64,000 nt of DNA from Mermis nigrescens (lineage: Eukaryota > Nematoda > Enoplea > Mermithida > Mermithidae), in assembly GCA_036768485.1 (NCBI GenBank), contig JAVLUZ010000227.1, positions 186,001 to 250,000 of the forward strand. The letters are read 5' to 3'. The first letter of the stretch is position 1. Every line of letters starts with the position of its first letter. Shown here one piece after another: positions 20,085 through 32,000 of the stretch. A model generated the notes under the pieces. It had not been told where the DNA came from. It saw only the letters and a list, made by a program, of their open reading frames with translations, and made no database searches. The position numbers were made by a program, and so were the translations under genes.

Positions 20085-21426
20085 TAAAACTCAGAATTAA
20101 GTTTTTGATGCTGATAGAGCTTGAAGTATGTAGTATTGGATTTCGAAAAAAACTAGTTTTTCAATCTATGTATGTATTGTCAAATTTTCGGCGCTTTCTG
20201 ACCTTCAAGAGCTTTCGGACTTCCTTGAATCTAAGCGCTGCTCATGTATTTTTTCATTTAGATTGGCGAAAGAAAACTGGAAATTTATTGGGAAACACAA
20301 TTAAACAGCATTGATGCTAAAAATATGATGCAGCAGTAACGAGCCAAAGCCCACTTTCGTTTTTACCAAAGAAATGCACTTCAGTGAAAACGATATTATG
20401 ATTAGCATTCTTATACCTGAAGGTTCTACCAAAAATGCCTACTATTCAGGGTTGCCAGGTGCAGGAGAATTCTCCTGAATTCGAGAGAATCTAAAATTTT
20501 CAGGAGCAGGAGCAGGAGAATGGGCTTTTCAGGAGAAGTTGTAAACATGCAGGAGAATTTTAAAATGTCAGGAGAATTCAGTGGAATCCTGAAAATCTAG
20601 GAGAATTCAGGAGAGTTTTCAAAACTTAAGAGCAACTGCCGTTAAGATTCGCACATTCGGTCCCGATGACCTGTCGCAGAAACAAATAAAATTTTGTCCA
20701 TCGGTAGGTCTTGGTACCAGATGAAAATGTGTAAAGTAAAACTTTACAAAAATGCTGCTGGGCTTTAATAGTAAGCATCAAAGTTCCGGGTTTTGAATTT
20801 TTGCGAAAAATGTCTGTTTTCGAATATTTTTAATAACTACATCAATACTTGTTCGTATTTCATGAAATTATGATTACCTTATAGAAAACTGGACATTCTA
20901 CTTAATGGTGGAAGTTATTTTGTAGTAGTCTCCATTTTAACACATGATATTCAGACTCATATAAAAAATTTTGTTGTCCAACTTCAGTCGCATTTTTAGA
21001 CCTGTAAACGGGTCGTTACAACAACGAGAATGGATTTGTTAGATAGAAAAAATCTTACTGATTTCAAAACATGTTTTAAATTTTATGCCCGGTTGACCGT
21101 TCTTTTTTTATGCTAATTTTTGAATATGTCGAGAATGCGTTGTACTTAAACATTAGGTAGGTACTTTAAGGACTATTCGTCTCTAATTTTTTGAGCAAAG
21201 ATTGGCATCTTTGTGATAATTCCTTCTGTCAATAAGAACCACACGCTCATATAAAATTTTTTAGCAGATGCGCAGTCAGTGAGATCGTGTCATAAACCAA
21301 TAAATAAAGTTGGACAGAAAATAGCTTATCTACGATGTTTTCCTGATAGTCAGTGACATAGGAGAACAAGATTAGTGCTAAGAATGTGTGGCAATAAAAA
21401 TGATGACAGTTCTTTGATTAAATCAG

Positions 21427-21877
21427 TTTTCCTTGGTTTTGCGAATATGCCATCTGCCAGCAGACACTGTTTCTGGACCTTTACGAGAGCCAACGTCATC
21501 ATCAAGCTGTTGTCCATACGATAATATCACTCGTGAAAAAGACAGTCAGAAGGACACAAACGAGGAAAATGTAAGCTGTTCTCATCAAATATTCAGTCAA
21601 AAAATGTTAAAGCAATCGAATGAAATTAAATGTGCTAGCACCATTAAACGTTCAACCTGCCCTGACCCTGAAAGCAAGTCTTCTTTTCCTGCTAGAACCA
21701 TTTTGATTCAGCCTAGATTAAAAATGCCTGCTGCTAAGTCTGTAACAGTGGTCAGTAGAATGCAGGATCAAAGAATGAACAGTTCAATGACAACTGAGGA
21801 ACTGGTCAAGAAGTTGGCGTTCATTTCACCACCCCAAGATGATCCAGAAGCGTTTAGTCGAATTGAGAAATCAAGAG
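21427..21877 (+). CDS. Isolated exon resembling the pre-kinase region of a PAK-type kinase
   Basis: An open segment of 150 codons plus one base lies between acceptor gattaaatcag and a possible donor gtgcat. Most of it is a Ser/Thr-rich linker. The last 30 residues read MTTEELVKKLAFISPPQDDP then EAFSRIEKSRG. They align with the p21-activated kinase stretch that begins M-x-x-EE-I-x-x-KL and ends DP-x(4)-YTRFEK before the glycine loop. No CRIB motif and no downstream kinase exon was found. It lies inside a TTAA element within a hAT element, so it may be a captured host exon. The family call rests on this short match only. Confidence 0.45.
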
Positions 21878-21956
21878 GTGCATTCGTTCATAATTTTCAT
21901 TTTTTATTATTTATTTTTTTGTGATAATATGACTTTCCATTATATATGTGTAGACA

Positions 21957-22420
21957 GGGGCGGATTTAGAGGAGCGCAGAGGGCAGCCCCATCAAAAAAT
22001 AGTTGAACGCAATAAAGAAAAATGCGCACCTTCGATGGTTGTAGTCACTTTTATCGTAATTTTTCACATTTTTCTAGCGTTTTGCGCCTGATGAAACTAT
22101 TTAATGACATTTATTGACTCACTTGGCACTTATTTTTATATCAGGATAGTAATTTATGCACAGAAAAGGATTTTTTACTTCTTATAATGACTTCTCGAGT
22201 ATTTTTCGATGCTTTGCGCCAATTTTTGCTCTATTTTAAGCACATTTTTCATTGGAAACTTTCGCGAATTTCATACTTTTATTGGAATGATTTCTCACTA
22301 TCAAGACATGGCAAAAAGCCGAGTTCTAGCATAACAAACGGATTTTTGGACAACTTCTAAAATTATTCCGAAAATTTAAGATTCCGCCCGTGTCAGATAA
22401 TCCTGGATCTGCCACTGTAT
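21957..22420. mobile_element. Family G hAT-like element
   Basis: It begins CAGGGGCGGATTTAGAGG, ends GGATCTGCCACTG and has flanks tgtgtaga and tatataga (6 of 8). The same start and end phrases bound the larger copies at 58031-62208 and near 50070-50660. Confidence 0.6.
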
Positions 22421-22886
22421 ATAGACGTGGTGATATAGATTTTCCGATTTTTGGCCAAAACAGCCAAAAAACAGCTAAAAACGGCCAAGAATTCGATTTT
22501 TTCTTAAATCCGGGGACGGGGCAAAAATTTTATGGGCTTTTGGGGGTGGAAGGGACAGCCAACTTTGGGTATAATGATTCCTCTAAACCAGCTGTTACAT
22601 GACATTGTAGTTATACTATTTAATTTTTTGTCCACTTTGACGATATTTATTGTGGTATATGTATATACATAGGTAAGCGTCACTGGCTCAACTATTTTTT
22701 CATCTCTTCTAAGGATGGAAGCGAAAAATGAATGAACCGAACTACAACTGATGAAGACTGATTATTTAATTACGTTAACTTGATTCTGTTATCTATTATA
22801 CTGCCTATTTCTTGTGTTCATCTTTATTTAGAAATACTGGTCTTTTTTACAAAGCCATATGCATAAATACACACATAGGTACCTTT

Positions 22887-23152
22887 CACATGTGAAAGTG
22901 GAGGGGTTGGGGCATGCATCCCCTAGGAGTTCGAATACTCCTTCCCCCAGAAACCAAAATATGTACCCCCAGAATTCATTTTTTGAATTTTTCCCCGCTT
23001 CTTTCGAAATTTTTGATTTCAATAAATCGTACTCGATGAAAAACGTTGAAAAATGGTGTTCTCATCGCCATACCACCATTTTTAGGACCATTTGTTGGCC
23101 TTTGAAAAATTTTTTACCCCCTACCCCCAGAATTTCGGTCTGCCCGCCTATG
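22887..23152. mobile_element. MITE family A copy, diverged
   Basis: It begins CACATGTGAAAGTGG, ends CTGCCCGCCTATG and has the family core. Flanks gtaccttt and gtagctac match poorly. Confidence 0.65.
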
Positions 23153-24665
23153 GTAGCTACCATTTTTGCATTCAATTACAGAGTTGAAGCAACAGTCACA
23201 AAACAGTCATAACAATTGATAATTATGCACGTGAAGTTTCATTACGCAAAACCTCATTACAGTAGGCTGACTAGAACAGCTTTTTGTGGCTGCTCGATTA
23301 AGCACTGGAAATAAATTTCCACGCTCAGGATTTGGCGAAATACTCGTAGACGATAATAATTCATGAAAAGTAATTTGCAATCAATACTATATGTACATGT
23401 GTAGCCTTTCTTAGTTCTGCTTGACTAAAACTAGGTCGATCCAAATCCTAGCCAGTTTTTGGTGTTGATCAAAAAATTGGCCCAGCAAAGTTTTAAAGTT
23501 GGTTTACCCAAATTTTGCGATCGGCTTAAACTAAAATACACTAAGTTGCCACACTGAATAAAATTATTATGCAGTTAATTACTCGATCTGCACATATGAG
23601 TACGTGGGTACCAAGCCTGTTGTCCATGACACTTTGAAAAAATTAGCATTAAAAAAAACCGTGAACCGGGCATAAAATTCGAAACATGTTTTGAAATCAG
23701 TAAGATTTTCTCTATCTAAAAAATCCATTCTCGTTGTTGTAACGACCCGTTTACAGGTCTAAAAATGCGACTAAAGTTTGACAACAAAATTTTTTAAATA
23801 AGCCTCAATACCATGTGTTGAAATGGAGACTACTACAGAATAACTTTGATCAGAAAGTAGAACGTCCATTTTTCTATAAAGTAATCAAAATTTCATGAAA
23901 AACGAACAAGTATTGACGGAGTTATTAGAAATATTCGGAAACAGACATTTTTCGCAAAAATTCAAAACCCGGAACTTTGATGCTTGCTATGTAAGCCCAG
24001 GAGCATTTTTGTAAAGTTTTACTTTACACATTTTCTTCTGATGCCAAGGCCTACCGATGGGCAGAATTTCATTCGTTTTTACGACATGTCATCGGAACCG
24101 TCTGTGTACAGACCGTGCGAATCTTAACGGCAGTTGCTCTTAAACAGCAAGTTATAATGATAATCATACATTAACCTTCTTACTGTACTTACTGTAGTTA
24201 GTCAGTTGTATATAATTTTACTTAGATCTTTCACATTAAGAATTTATTTCGTTCATAGTTAAGACCTAAGTGTTAAGATATAACTATATCCAAATAAGTT
24301 TTGTGCTTCCGTAGTAAATCATTTATGTATTCACTTGATATCACGAAGTGCAGAAATACATAGCTTTACACACCGTCTAATTGTTTTTATCAGTTTCATA
24401 GACGTTTGCAAAGCGCCTATAAACATTTTTTTGATATATTTCAAAACGTAAGGATTTGCTTGCTACTGAAGTACATACAATTAGTAATAAAGTATTATTT
24501 ATTTTTCAAAAGACATTGCAAACAGGGCTCTTTTCAAAAATTTTCGATGATGTAAGTGCAACTGAAAATTGGCGGTCACTGTTTTAAGCACAGAAACTGT
24601 TTTTTCGAATAATGTGTATTGTAAATGCGACCTCTTTAGCTTAGGCCCTTGAGCAGTATATGTAA

Positions 24666-24950
24666 AATTATCTTTGCTTACCTATATCGAATGCTTCAGC
24701 TGAGCGCGTATTTTCAATCATGAATATCGTTAAAAATAAGTTAAGAAATCGCTTATTGTGCCATTCAGTTGATGCTGTGATCACTGTTCGTTATGCCTTT
24801 ATCTTATGGAATATATCTCTTTCTAGCTTTAAGCCATCAAAACAGATGTTGCTGCGCTTTACGGATTCTATTTACATGACCAAAAATGTAGCTCCTGATG
24901 AAGATCAGGAATCTGTTATTGAATGTTTGTCAGCTGTTGATGTTGAATAA
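24666..24950 (+). pseudogene. hAT transposase C-terminal (dimerisation domain) fragment
   Basis: Ninety-four codons and a stop contain LPISNASAERVFSIMN, followed by KNKLRNRL. This is the signature of the hAT C-terminal dimerisation region (pattern P-x-S-N-A-S-x-ER-x-FS-x-M-x-x-x-K-x-KLRN). An in-frame TAA precedes it at 24663, and the N-terminal and catalytic parts were not found. It is probably the relic transposase of the surrounding 20447-25877 element. Confidence 0.85.
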
Positions 24951-25068
24951 AATGTTATACTTTGTGGGGCAGCACTAGTCTTCCATTATTTTTGCATCTG
25001 CCTGTACAATGCAGATATGCTCCATGAGCTTTTTGTGAGAGAATTAATGTTCATTATTTAGCCTTGAG

Positions 25069-25623
25069 CACACATGGGCGTGGGGGGGGGGGGGGGTCTG
25101 GGTGGGTCTGGACCCCCCCCAGAAAACCAAAAGACCCCCCCAGAAATCAAAAGACCCCCCCCAGAATTCAATTTTTTGAAAATTTTTTTCGTTTTTTTTC
25201 GCAATTTTTTGATGCCAATGGATAGTTCTTGATGAGAAACGTCGAAAAATGGTGTTTTTATCGCCATACCACCATACGTGGGCAGCAAGAAAATTCTGGG
25301 GGGGGGGTGCAAGATTTTTTTGAAGGTCGAAAAATGGCCTTAAAAAATGGTGGTATGGCAATGAAAACACCATTTTTCGACGTTTCTCATCATGCACTAT
25401 CCATTGGCATCAAAAAAATTGCGAAAAAAACGTAAAAAATTTTCAAAAATTGAATTCTGGGGGGGGTATTTTGATTTCTGGGGGGGGGGTATTTCGGTTT
25501 CTGGGGGGGTGCATACCTCCCAACCCCACCCCACGCCCAGGTGTGCATACCACCATTTTAAGGCCATTTTTTGACCTTCAAAAAATCTTGGACCCCCCAG
25601 AATTTTCTTGCTGCCCACGTATG
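25069..25623. mobile_element. MITE family A, outer copy with perfect TSD
   Basis: TSD GCCTTGAG is at 25061-25068 and 25624-25631. It begins CACACATGGGCGTG, ends CTGCCCACGTATG and is interrupted by an inverted family A copy at 25273-25545. Confidence 0.9.
25273..25545. mobile_element. MITE family A, inner copy with perfect TSD
   Basis: TSD CATACCAC is at 25265-25272 and 25546-25553, inside the outer copy's conserved ccataccaccat motif. It begins CATACGTGGGCAGC and ends CACGCCCAGGTGTG, opposite to the outer copy. Confidence 0.9.
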
Positions 25624-25987
25624 GCCTTGAGTGTCCTTATGATTAACAGGCAAGAGATCAGAATAAAATAGTTGGGTGAACCAAGGTAAATTGGCCTGAG
25701 CATGCTTGATATGCATGTGTAAATACAATTGCAGATCTGCTGTACAACCTTTCCTGCAAAATATGAGCCAGGAGAATTTTCAGGAGAATCAAAATATTTT
25801 CAGGAGAATTGCAGGAGAATTTTCCCCAATTTTACCTCTGTGCAGGAGAATCTGAATTTTGGGACCTGGCAACACTGCTACTATTATTGATGATTTTTGG
25901 GCAACTTTACTTCAGCAATATAATGCGCATCACAGCAAGAATCGCAACACTAACAAAGCAACGATTTTATGCAACTTAATTCAGTTA

Positions 25988-27066
25988 TAGTCTGTTTCAC
26001 ACGAGTTTGGGTATAAATTTCAAAAACTATGTTCGACGATAAGCCGACAGATTGCGATTAGAGTGCTGGCCTCTAAAAAACCACTTTTTGTATGTTTTGC
26101 ATGTATGTACTGTAGAATTACCCCAATCTTTGAAGTTACATAATCAGAGCAATCTCCCGTCAGAGCCCCATCTTACGCCACTTAGTTCATTTCACTAACT
26201 GCTTGTCTTAGAGAAAAAATCGATCAAAGTCAAAACTGAAGAAACCGAGCAAAATTCGATTGAGAGCTAAAAAACAGCCCCAAAAAGCGATACTGCATGC
26301 ATAATTTGCAGCGGAAATGTTCACTGGAAATATGTTATATAAGCATATTTTGAAAAAAATTTCACGTTTTACCGATATTTTCTCCTATTACATCAAATTT
26401 AAAAAAATCGATAATTTTGTCTAAGCTATATTAGAAGCTATTTTTTAAAATTAAGTCTTTGATTCGCCAAAACACTCTGGGTAAGGTTCTTATGCACCCC
26501 TACAAGAAACAATGCTAACTGAAGCACTTCAATGTAACTTTGTTGCCATGGCAATATATACTTAGCATTGGTTTTTTTAGGTCACACACAATCGGCCTTT
26601 TTTGGGATTTTCAGTGGGAGTTCCTATTCTTTCAGGAAAATACATAAGTATCAGGCATCACGTAAGACTTCAAGAGGAACATTCCTACCAAGTTTTGTAA
26701 AAATCGGCGCTGGTTTTTTAGATTACACTTGTTTTTTTATTAGGTGTGACCTCAAAGGTATACCATAGCTCTATGGATAGGATTTGGATGACAGCTGGAT
26801 TTTTTGAGAACAGCTTGCATAGGGGTCTACAATATCAGGCCTCAGTTGTGATCTACACGGCATAGCTCTTTCAATAGCATATCATTGGCCGTCTCCTCTT
26901 GCTTACTGATAAAAAAGGTGGTTTTTTAACTCCCAAATCCTCTGATTTTTTTAGAGGCCAGCCAGCACTATACTGCATTGATTTGTCATATAATTCTCGT
27001 AATCCGTCGGCTTACTTTCGAAAAAATTCTTAAAATGTATGCCCAAACTTATGTGGAACAGACTAT
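25988..27066. mobile_element. DNA transposon with about 70-bp TIRs containing another element
   Basis: The left end TATAGTCTGTTTCACACGAG and the inverse of the right end TATAGTCTGTTCCACATAAG continue to match through gtttgggtataaa and aagccgacagatt. A TA flank would fit Tc1/mariner. The centre (about 26060-26985) has its own ends, agtgctggcctctaaaaaa inverted, and is shared with 54085-55163. Confidence 0.6.
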
Positions 27067-27246
27067 AGATCGATGGTATAAATATGTATGTAGCCGAATT
27101 CCTACATTTGCAAAATTATTTTCATACTCTAAAAATCACTTGACCGAATGTGCCATACTAACCTAAAAATATTGCACTTTATATGACTTAGCACATTAAG
27201 TTTGATACATTTTCTCATTTTTTACGGAGCACGAAGTTAACGATTA

Positions 27247-27520
27247 CATAGGTTGGTAGCACCAGAATTCTGGAAGGGGTTGTTGGGGCGGGGGGTGATG
27301 GGCAAGATCTTTCAAAGGTAAAAAAATTAGTCTTAAAAATGGTAGTATGGCGAAAAACACAATTTTTCAACGTTTCTCATCGAGCACTATCCATTGACAT
27401 CAAAAAATTGCGAAAAAAAACAAAAATTTCAAAAATTGATTCTGGGAGGTATTTTGGTTTCTGGAAGGAGGGGGTATTCGGCCTTCTGAGCGGTGCGTAC
27501 CCCCCCCGCCCACGGGCGGT
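27247..27520. mobile_element. MITE family A copy, diverged
   Basis: It begins CATAGGTTGGTAGCACC and has the core blocks tatggcgaaaaacac and cgagcactatcc. The right end is degraded near cccacgggcgg. Confidence 0.65.
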
Positions 27521-28037
27521 CTACTGTCAGTTGAAAATTATCACAAAATGACCTTCTGCACGTGCAAAAAAACTGAAGCAGTTGACTTTATAAAACAAGA
27601 TCGCCTAAAAACAGCGTCGCAAACTCTAGAAGTAGGTAAGTGGCATCAATAAATACTAATAATCGTATAAACACGAGTAAAACAAGCGATTAAAAGCGAA
27701 GCTGGTGGAAAATGGTGAAACCTGTCAAAATCGCGCAGATGCTCAATGCGAGAAATTCTCAAAAAGAAAACAAGTAGCGAAAACATTTTCAAAGCATAAC
27801 CGTCCGAAGGCTAAACGCGTTTAAAATATTTGCTAACGTTAATTGTAGATTTCAACGCAATAACGAAAATTTATCGTCATTGCATTGGAGAAAGCGGAAG
27901 GTTTCTAAATTACGCGCCTTACATTTGACGCAAAAGCCGCATTTCGGCCATAAGAAAATATATTTTTTGATAGGTATTCACAAAAGCACATCATAAGGGT
28001 AACCAGGGAGGGGTTCAAAACTAGGACTTCTGATGAG

Positions 28038-28250
28038 CACACGTGGAGGGCGGTTTGCCGGTAAGCAGCACCCCCTTAGAAGGCCGAATACCCCCGGAAT
28101 TCAATTTTTGAAATTTTTTACAATTTTTTGATGTCAATGGATAGTGCTCGATGAGAAGCGTTGAAAAATAACGTTTTCCGCCATACCACCATTTTTTGAC
28201 CCTTTGAAAAATCCTGCTCTCCCCCAGAATTTTGGTGCTGCCCAACTGTA
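28038..28250. mobile_element. MITE family A copy with perfect TSD
   Basis: TSD CTGATGAG is at 28030-28037 and 28251-28258. It begins CACACGTGGAGGG and ends GCTGCCCAACTGTA. It lies downstream of the SCYL2 stop codon. Confidence 0.88.
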
Positions 28251-28613
28251 CTGATGAGTAAGCTTTTTGTGCAAAAATTACCTGCAAAAGCCTTTATTTG
28301 GGAAAACTGGTCGACAGTACCTGACTTCTACACCCTTCCGTGAGAGTAATCCCTCATCTAAGCCCTCCTTATATGCACGTTTGGTAGGCACACGTTGGCA
28401 TAGAGAGGGACCCCCATAAGTTGAAAAATCCCCCGCAAATTACTGTAGACCCTCAGAATTCTATTTTTAGTACCATTTTTGGCGATTTGATCCATCCTGA
28501 CCCCCCCAACCAGAATTTGAATGATGCCCATGTATGCTGATGGGTAATATTTTCTAAATGTTGATAAGTGCGGTCAAGATAATAGTAAAGTTCTATTTTA
28601 ATAAATGATATGC

Positions 28614-29039
28614 TCATTCATTCTTAGACGGCTGCTTTTGCGCGTTAGTCGTCGAAAATACGACCAGATCGTCAAAAGGACTCTTTTTGCTAGTCGGCGC
28701 ACGTGTCGTTTTCAGATAATCAACCGAGTTTCTGGCTAAACCCTGATTGGACGATCTGGTCTGATTGGTGACAGAAGTTGACCAATCGTTGGCAGCAAGG
28801 GGCGGGGCTTGCTGCCAGATTTCGGCTTTCTGTTTCGACAAAGCTATCGGAGAATGAACATTACGTTGCGTTGTACTTTCAGCATTCACATTTAAAAATG
28901 TAGACCAATTTTCATCCGACCCAACAGCGTTAGATGCAGGGGGCATCACTGGTGCGCTAATGCGACTCGATAAAATAGGCGGAGGAGGAGCTGCGAGCGC
29001 CGGAATTATAGACGAGGATAGACTATTCATCGGCGACGA
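28614..29039 (-). CDS. SCYL2: SCYL2 exon 15 (terminal)
   Basis: Acceptor atgcctttcag, 141 codons and TGA. The tail is rich in Ser, Pro, Ala and Gln (IIPALAAPPPPILSSRIS) and ends SPFDDLVVFSTTNAQKQPSK. This fits the unstructured clathrin/AP2-binding tail of SCYL2. Identity rests on position and composition, since the tail is poorly conserved. Confidence 0.85.
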   Translation of the reverse strand, partial: SSPMNSLSSSIIPALAAPPPPILSSRISAPVMPPASNAVGSDENWSTFLNVNAESTTQRNVHSPIALSKQKAEIWQQAPPLAANDWSTSVTNQTRSSNQGLARNSVDYLKTTRAPTSKKSPFDDLVVFSTTNAQKQPSKNE

Positions 29040-32000
29040 CTGAAAGGCATTTAATGTAACCAAATGTTGGCTTAACGCATACATGCAACGAATCGAAATT
29101 TCGGTTGGGGGCCCCGGCCACTTTAAGCATGTATGGGAGTGAATGACCTCCAATTTTCGGCCAAAAACAGCCAAGAAAACACGTAAAAATGGCCAAAAAA
29201 CGCGACTTTTTTCCAAAAATCAGGGGAGGGGGTCAAACATTTTCTGACTTCAGGGGTGGAGGTGGGGGAACGTCCAGCTTCCGATGGGAGGATGTCCCAA
29301 CCCACCTATGTCATGCATGGCTTAAGGGGATTTGGACCCATAAAAATAAGCGTACCCCTCGCAGATCTATTGAATAAAATCTTTGACCCGTCGCGCCAGA
29401 CCTTAGTTTGCCAAGGTCTGAGGGGAAAAATCCCAGACTTTGTGATAAGCAAATTTAGGAAATTTGGGAGCCTACATGAAATGCTTTAGTGAGGTACAAG
29501 AATCCCACAAAAATTTTGATGTTAAATAATTTCAATTTCAATCTAGGCGTTTAATGGGTAAACAGAATAGAAGTGTACCATTAGTCCGGCATGAAGCGAC
29601 GGAAATTTTTTCGACACCTTCTCTACATTCGTCCCCAAAAATCATGCAGAAAATATTCGATAGCTGTAAATTTCCTAACAGTGATTCGAGTCTTGAACCC
29701 TGCGGGAGTAATACACAACACACCCCCTATGCAAATGTATGTATGTGTCAGACCCCCCAACAATCCAACTGTTGCCAATGTACGAGGGTTGTTATAAAAG
29801 TTCGTTTTAGCTGTCTGATAACTTTTTTCTATCAGAGTTATCAACACGCGGTTTTTTGCTCGTTATTCTGCAACTTCTGCTTTACATCTCTGAACTCATC
29901 ATTTCTTCTTATCTTTTTTCCGCTTTCCAGCAAAACAATTTTGTTTTATCATAGATTAAAAATACTGAAAAAATAGCCCTAAACAGAAGGTCCCATGACT
30001 TCATTCTTCAAGGAAAAAGGTCAATAATTCAGCTGAGAGAATCCAACATTGTAAAGCACTTTTTAGAATGTTTTTTGTTCATAAAACGTGCATTTGTGAT
30101 AAAGCAAATTTTTTGTCAAAATCAGCAAAAATTGAGTTTTAACGAAAAATGCATCACTAAAAAGAGAAAATGAATCACAATGGGATTTTTGGTAGTGCAT
30201 CAATGAAAGTCACAAACTGTCTTTGTTTTACCGGAATTTTGAGATCAAATGCTAATCAGTGCCTAAGCTGCGACAAGATAAAAGTTGTTTTTCTTAATGA
30301 AAGAAGTGAGGTATTTTAAAAAATTTTTCTAGAAAAGGCGAAAAAAGATAGAAAAAATGGTGACTTTAGTAATGTAAAGCAGAAGTTGCGTCACCATATG
30401 CAAAAACCCATATCTTGATATCTTTTATACAGAAAAAGTTATTAGACATCTAAAACGAACTTTTATAACAACCCTCGTATGAATGCAGCCATACATGCCA
30501 ATGTATGCATTTGCACGCAACCATAAAAATGTTTAAATGTCAAAAAGAGTCGAAAAATTTGTATAAGGACATTGTTCAATTTTTCGACCTTTCTTGCCAA
30601 GCTCTATCGATTGGCACCAAAAATCGCGAAAAATAAAAAAATTAAATTTTAAGGTGTGTGGGTTGGATAGGGGGGTTAGATTCTGGGGGTCCGAACGGCG
30701 AACTCCTCCAGCGCTAGTATGCGCATCCGCATTCGTATCCACAATCTAGGCCAGGACCTGTACTTAGGGGGTGGCGGGGGCGATAATGCATGGGAAGATG
30801 AAAAAATCGCATGTCATTGTCACACAATATTCAAATTTTCGGGGCTTCGCGCCGGATATGAAGTATTTCTCTTAATTTTGGCCCGAGCACGACCAAAAAA
30901 TGACGTTTTTTATCAACCTTTTAGTGAGAAAAAAATTTTTCCGAAAATGTTTGAATTTTATGATCTGAATGGATAGAGCATGTCGAGTAAACGTCAAAAA
31001 ATGCGTTTTTGCAAGCTATCCCGACGAATTTTCCGAGATATAGACCAATTTATGTTGGGTCCAGTCCATCCCCCATCGCTTGGCCGGATCCTGGATAAGG
31101 GCCTAATCTAGGCTATATATCATTCTTCTTTAAAGGTTAAGGTACTTTAATCCAAAATCAAACTTGTCGCGGGTTTACGGAACTGCCAGCCAGAAAGGGA
31201 CAGGAATCAAATTTTTTTGCAAAAGTACCTTATTGAATTTGAACCAAAGTTGCGGATTACAAAGTTACATTTACCCATATTTTAGCGTGTTAACCAACTC
31301 TTTAAGACTATTTTAGAGCTCTTTGATTGACCCCAAGACCGCTCATGCTGTGCGGGTAATAATCATTGGAGGGCGCCACCAAAGTTCTGGGGGGGTGCAA
31401 AATTTTTTCAGAGGTAAAAAATGGCCTTAAAAATGGTGGTAATATCGCATTTTGAAAGCATTTTTAGCCCATTTTGACAGCATTATATCACTTTTGACAT
31501 TAAAAAGTAAAAAAAAATTTATCAATTTGGACGCTTTTTGAGTAAAAATTAATTAAAAGTACTAATCAGGCGCGAAGCGCCGGAAAAATTTTGACGTTAT
31601 TACTGCTTTTGACCCCAAAAGTGATGCAAAAAACGTTCCATCAGCTCAAAATCGCCGGACAGTACCTGTCCGGCTGACCCTTCAGGGGAGAGGGGATTAA
31701 TACCCCTCACTCCCCCTATGTGCATGTGTGAGGTGACTCCTATGACGAGGCTGAACCCCGAATTTTCAAGTGCATTCTAAATCACTCATACCACAAAAAC
31801 CATCGAATCGGGCTCCGCAGAATTCCTCATCCCACTATCAATTAGATGTCTTTTAGTAAAAAAATGTGCCAATTTACAAAATGTTGTAAGGTTCTAAAGT
31901 TTCCCACTTAAACTCTATTACTTGTTTCAGAATAGGTAAAGTTTGGTTGGACTTAATTTTTGAACATTATAAATCTTTGTCATTTTAAAATCTCGGCTGC

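Larger units (their letters stand above)
20630..24139. mobile_element. TTAA-flanked element with about 500-bp terminal inverted repeats
   Basis: TTAA is at 20626-20629 and 24140-24143. The termini are GAGCAACTGCCGTTAAGATT and its inverse. The arms (about 20630-21130 and 23628-24139) match in inverted orientation at most positions, including aaagtaaaactttacaaaaa and cgacccgtttacagg. A TTAA target is typical of piggyBac-type elements, but no such transposase was seen. Between the arms are a PAK-like exon, a family G element and a family A MITE. Confidence 0.75.
20447..25877. mobile_element. hAT transposon, 5.4 kb, perfect 8-bp TSD, disrupted by nested elements
   Basis: TSD CTACTATT is at 20439-20446 and 25878-25885. 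Terminal repeats are CAGGGTTGCCAGGT and ACCTGGCAACACTG (13 of 14 inverted). Both ends carry many copies of an AGGAGAATT motif (20461-20620 and 25770-25855), typical of subterminal transposase-binding arrays. A hAT transposase C-terminus (24666-24950) remains. Inside are a TTAA-flanked long-TIR element with a PAK-like exon, and a pair of nested family A MITEs. Confidence 0.88.

Noticed and set aside
29554..29976. 140-codon open frame on the + strand
   Set aside because: It spans a dispersed repeat and the left end of the mariner-like element; no homology or splice support.
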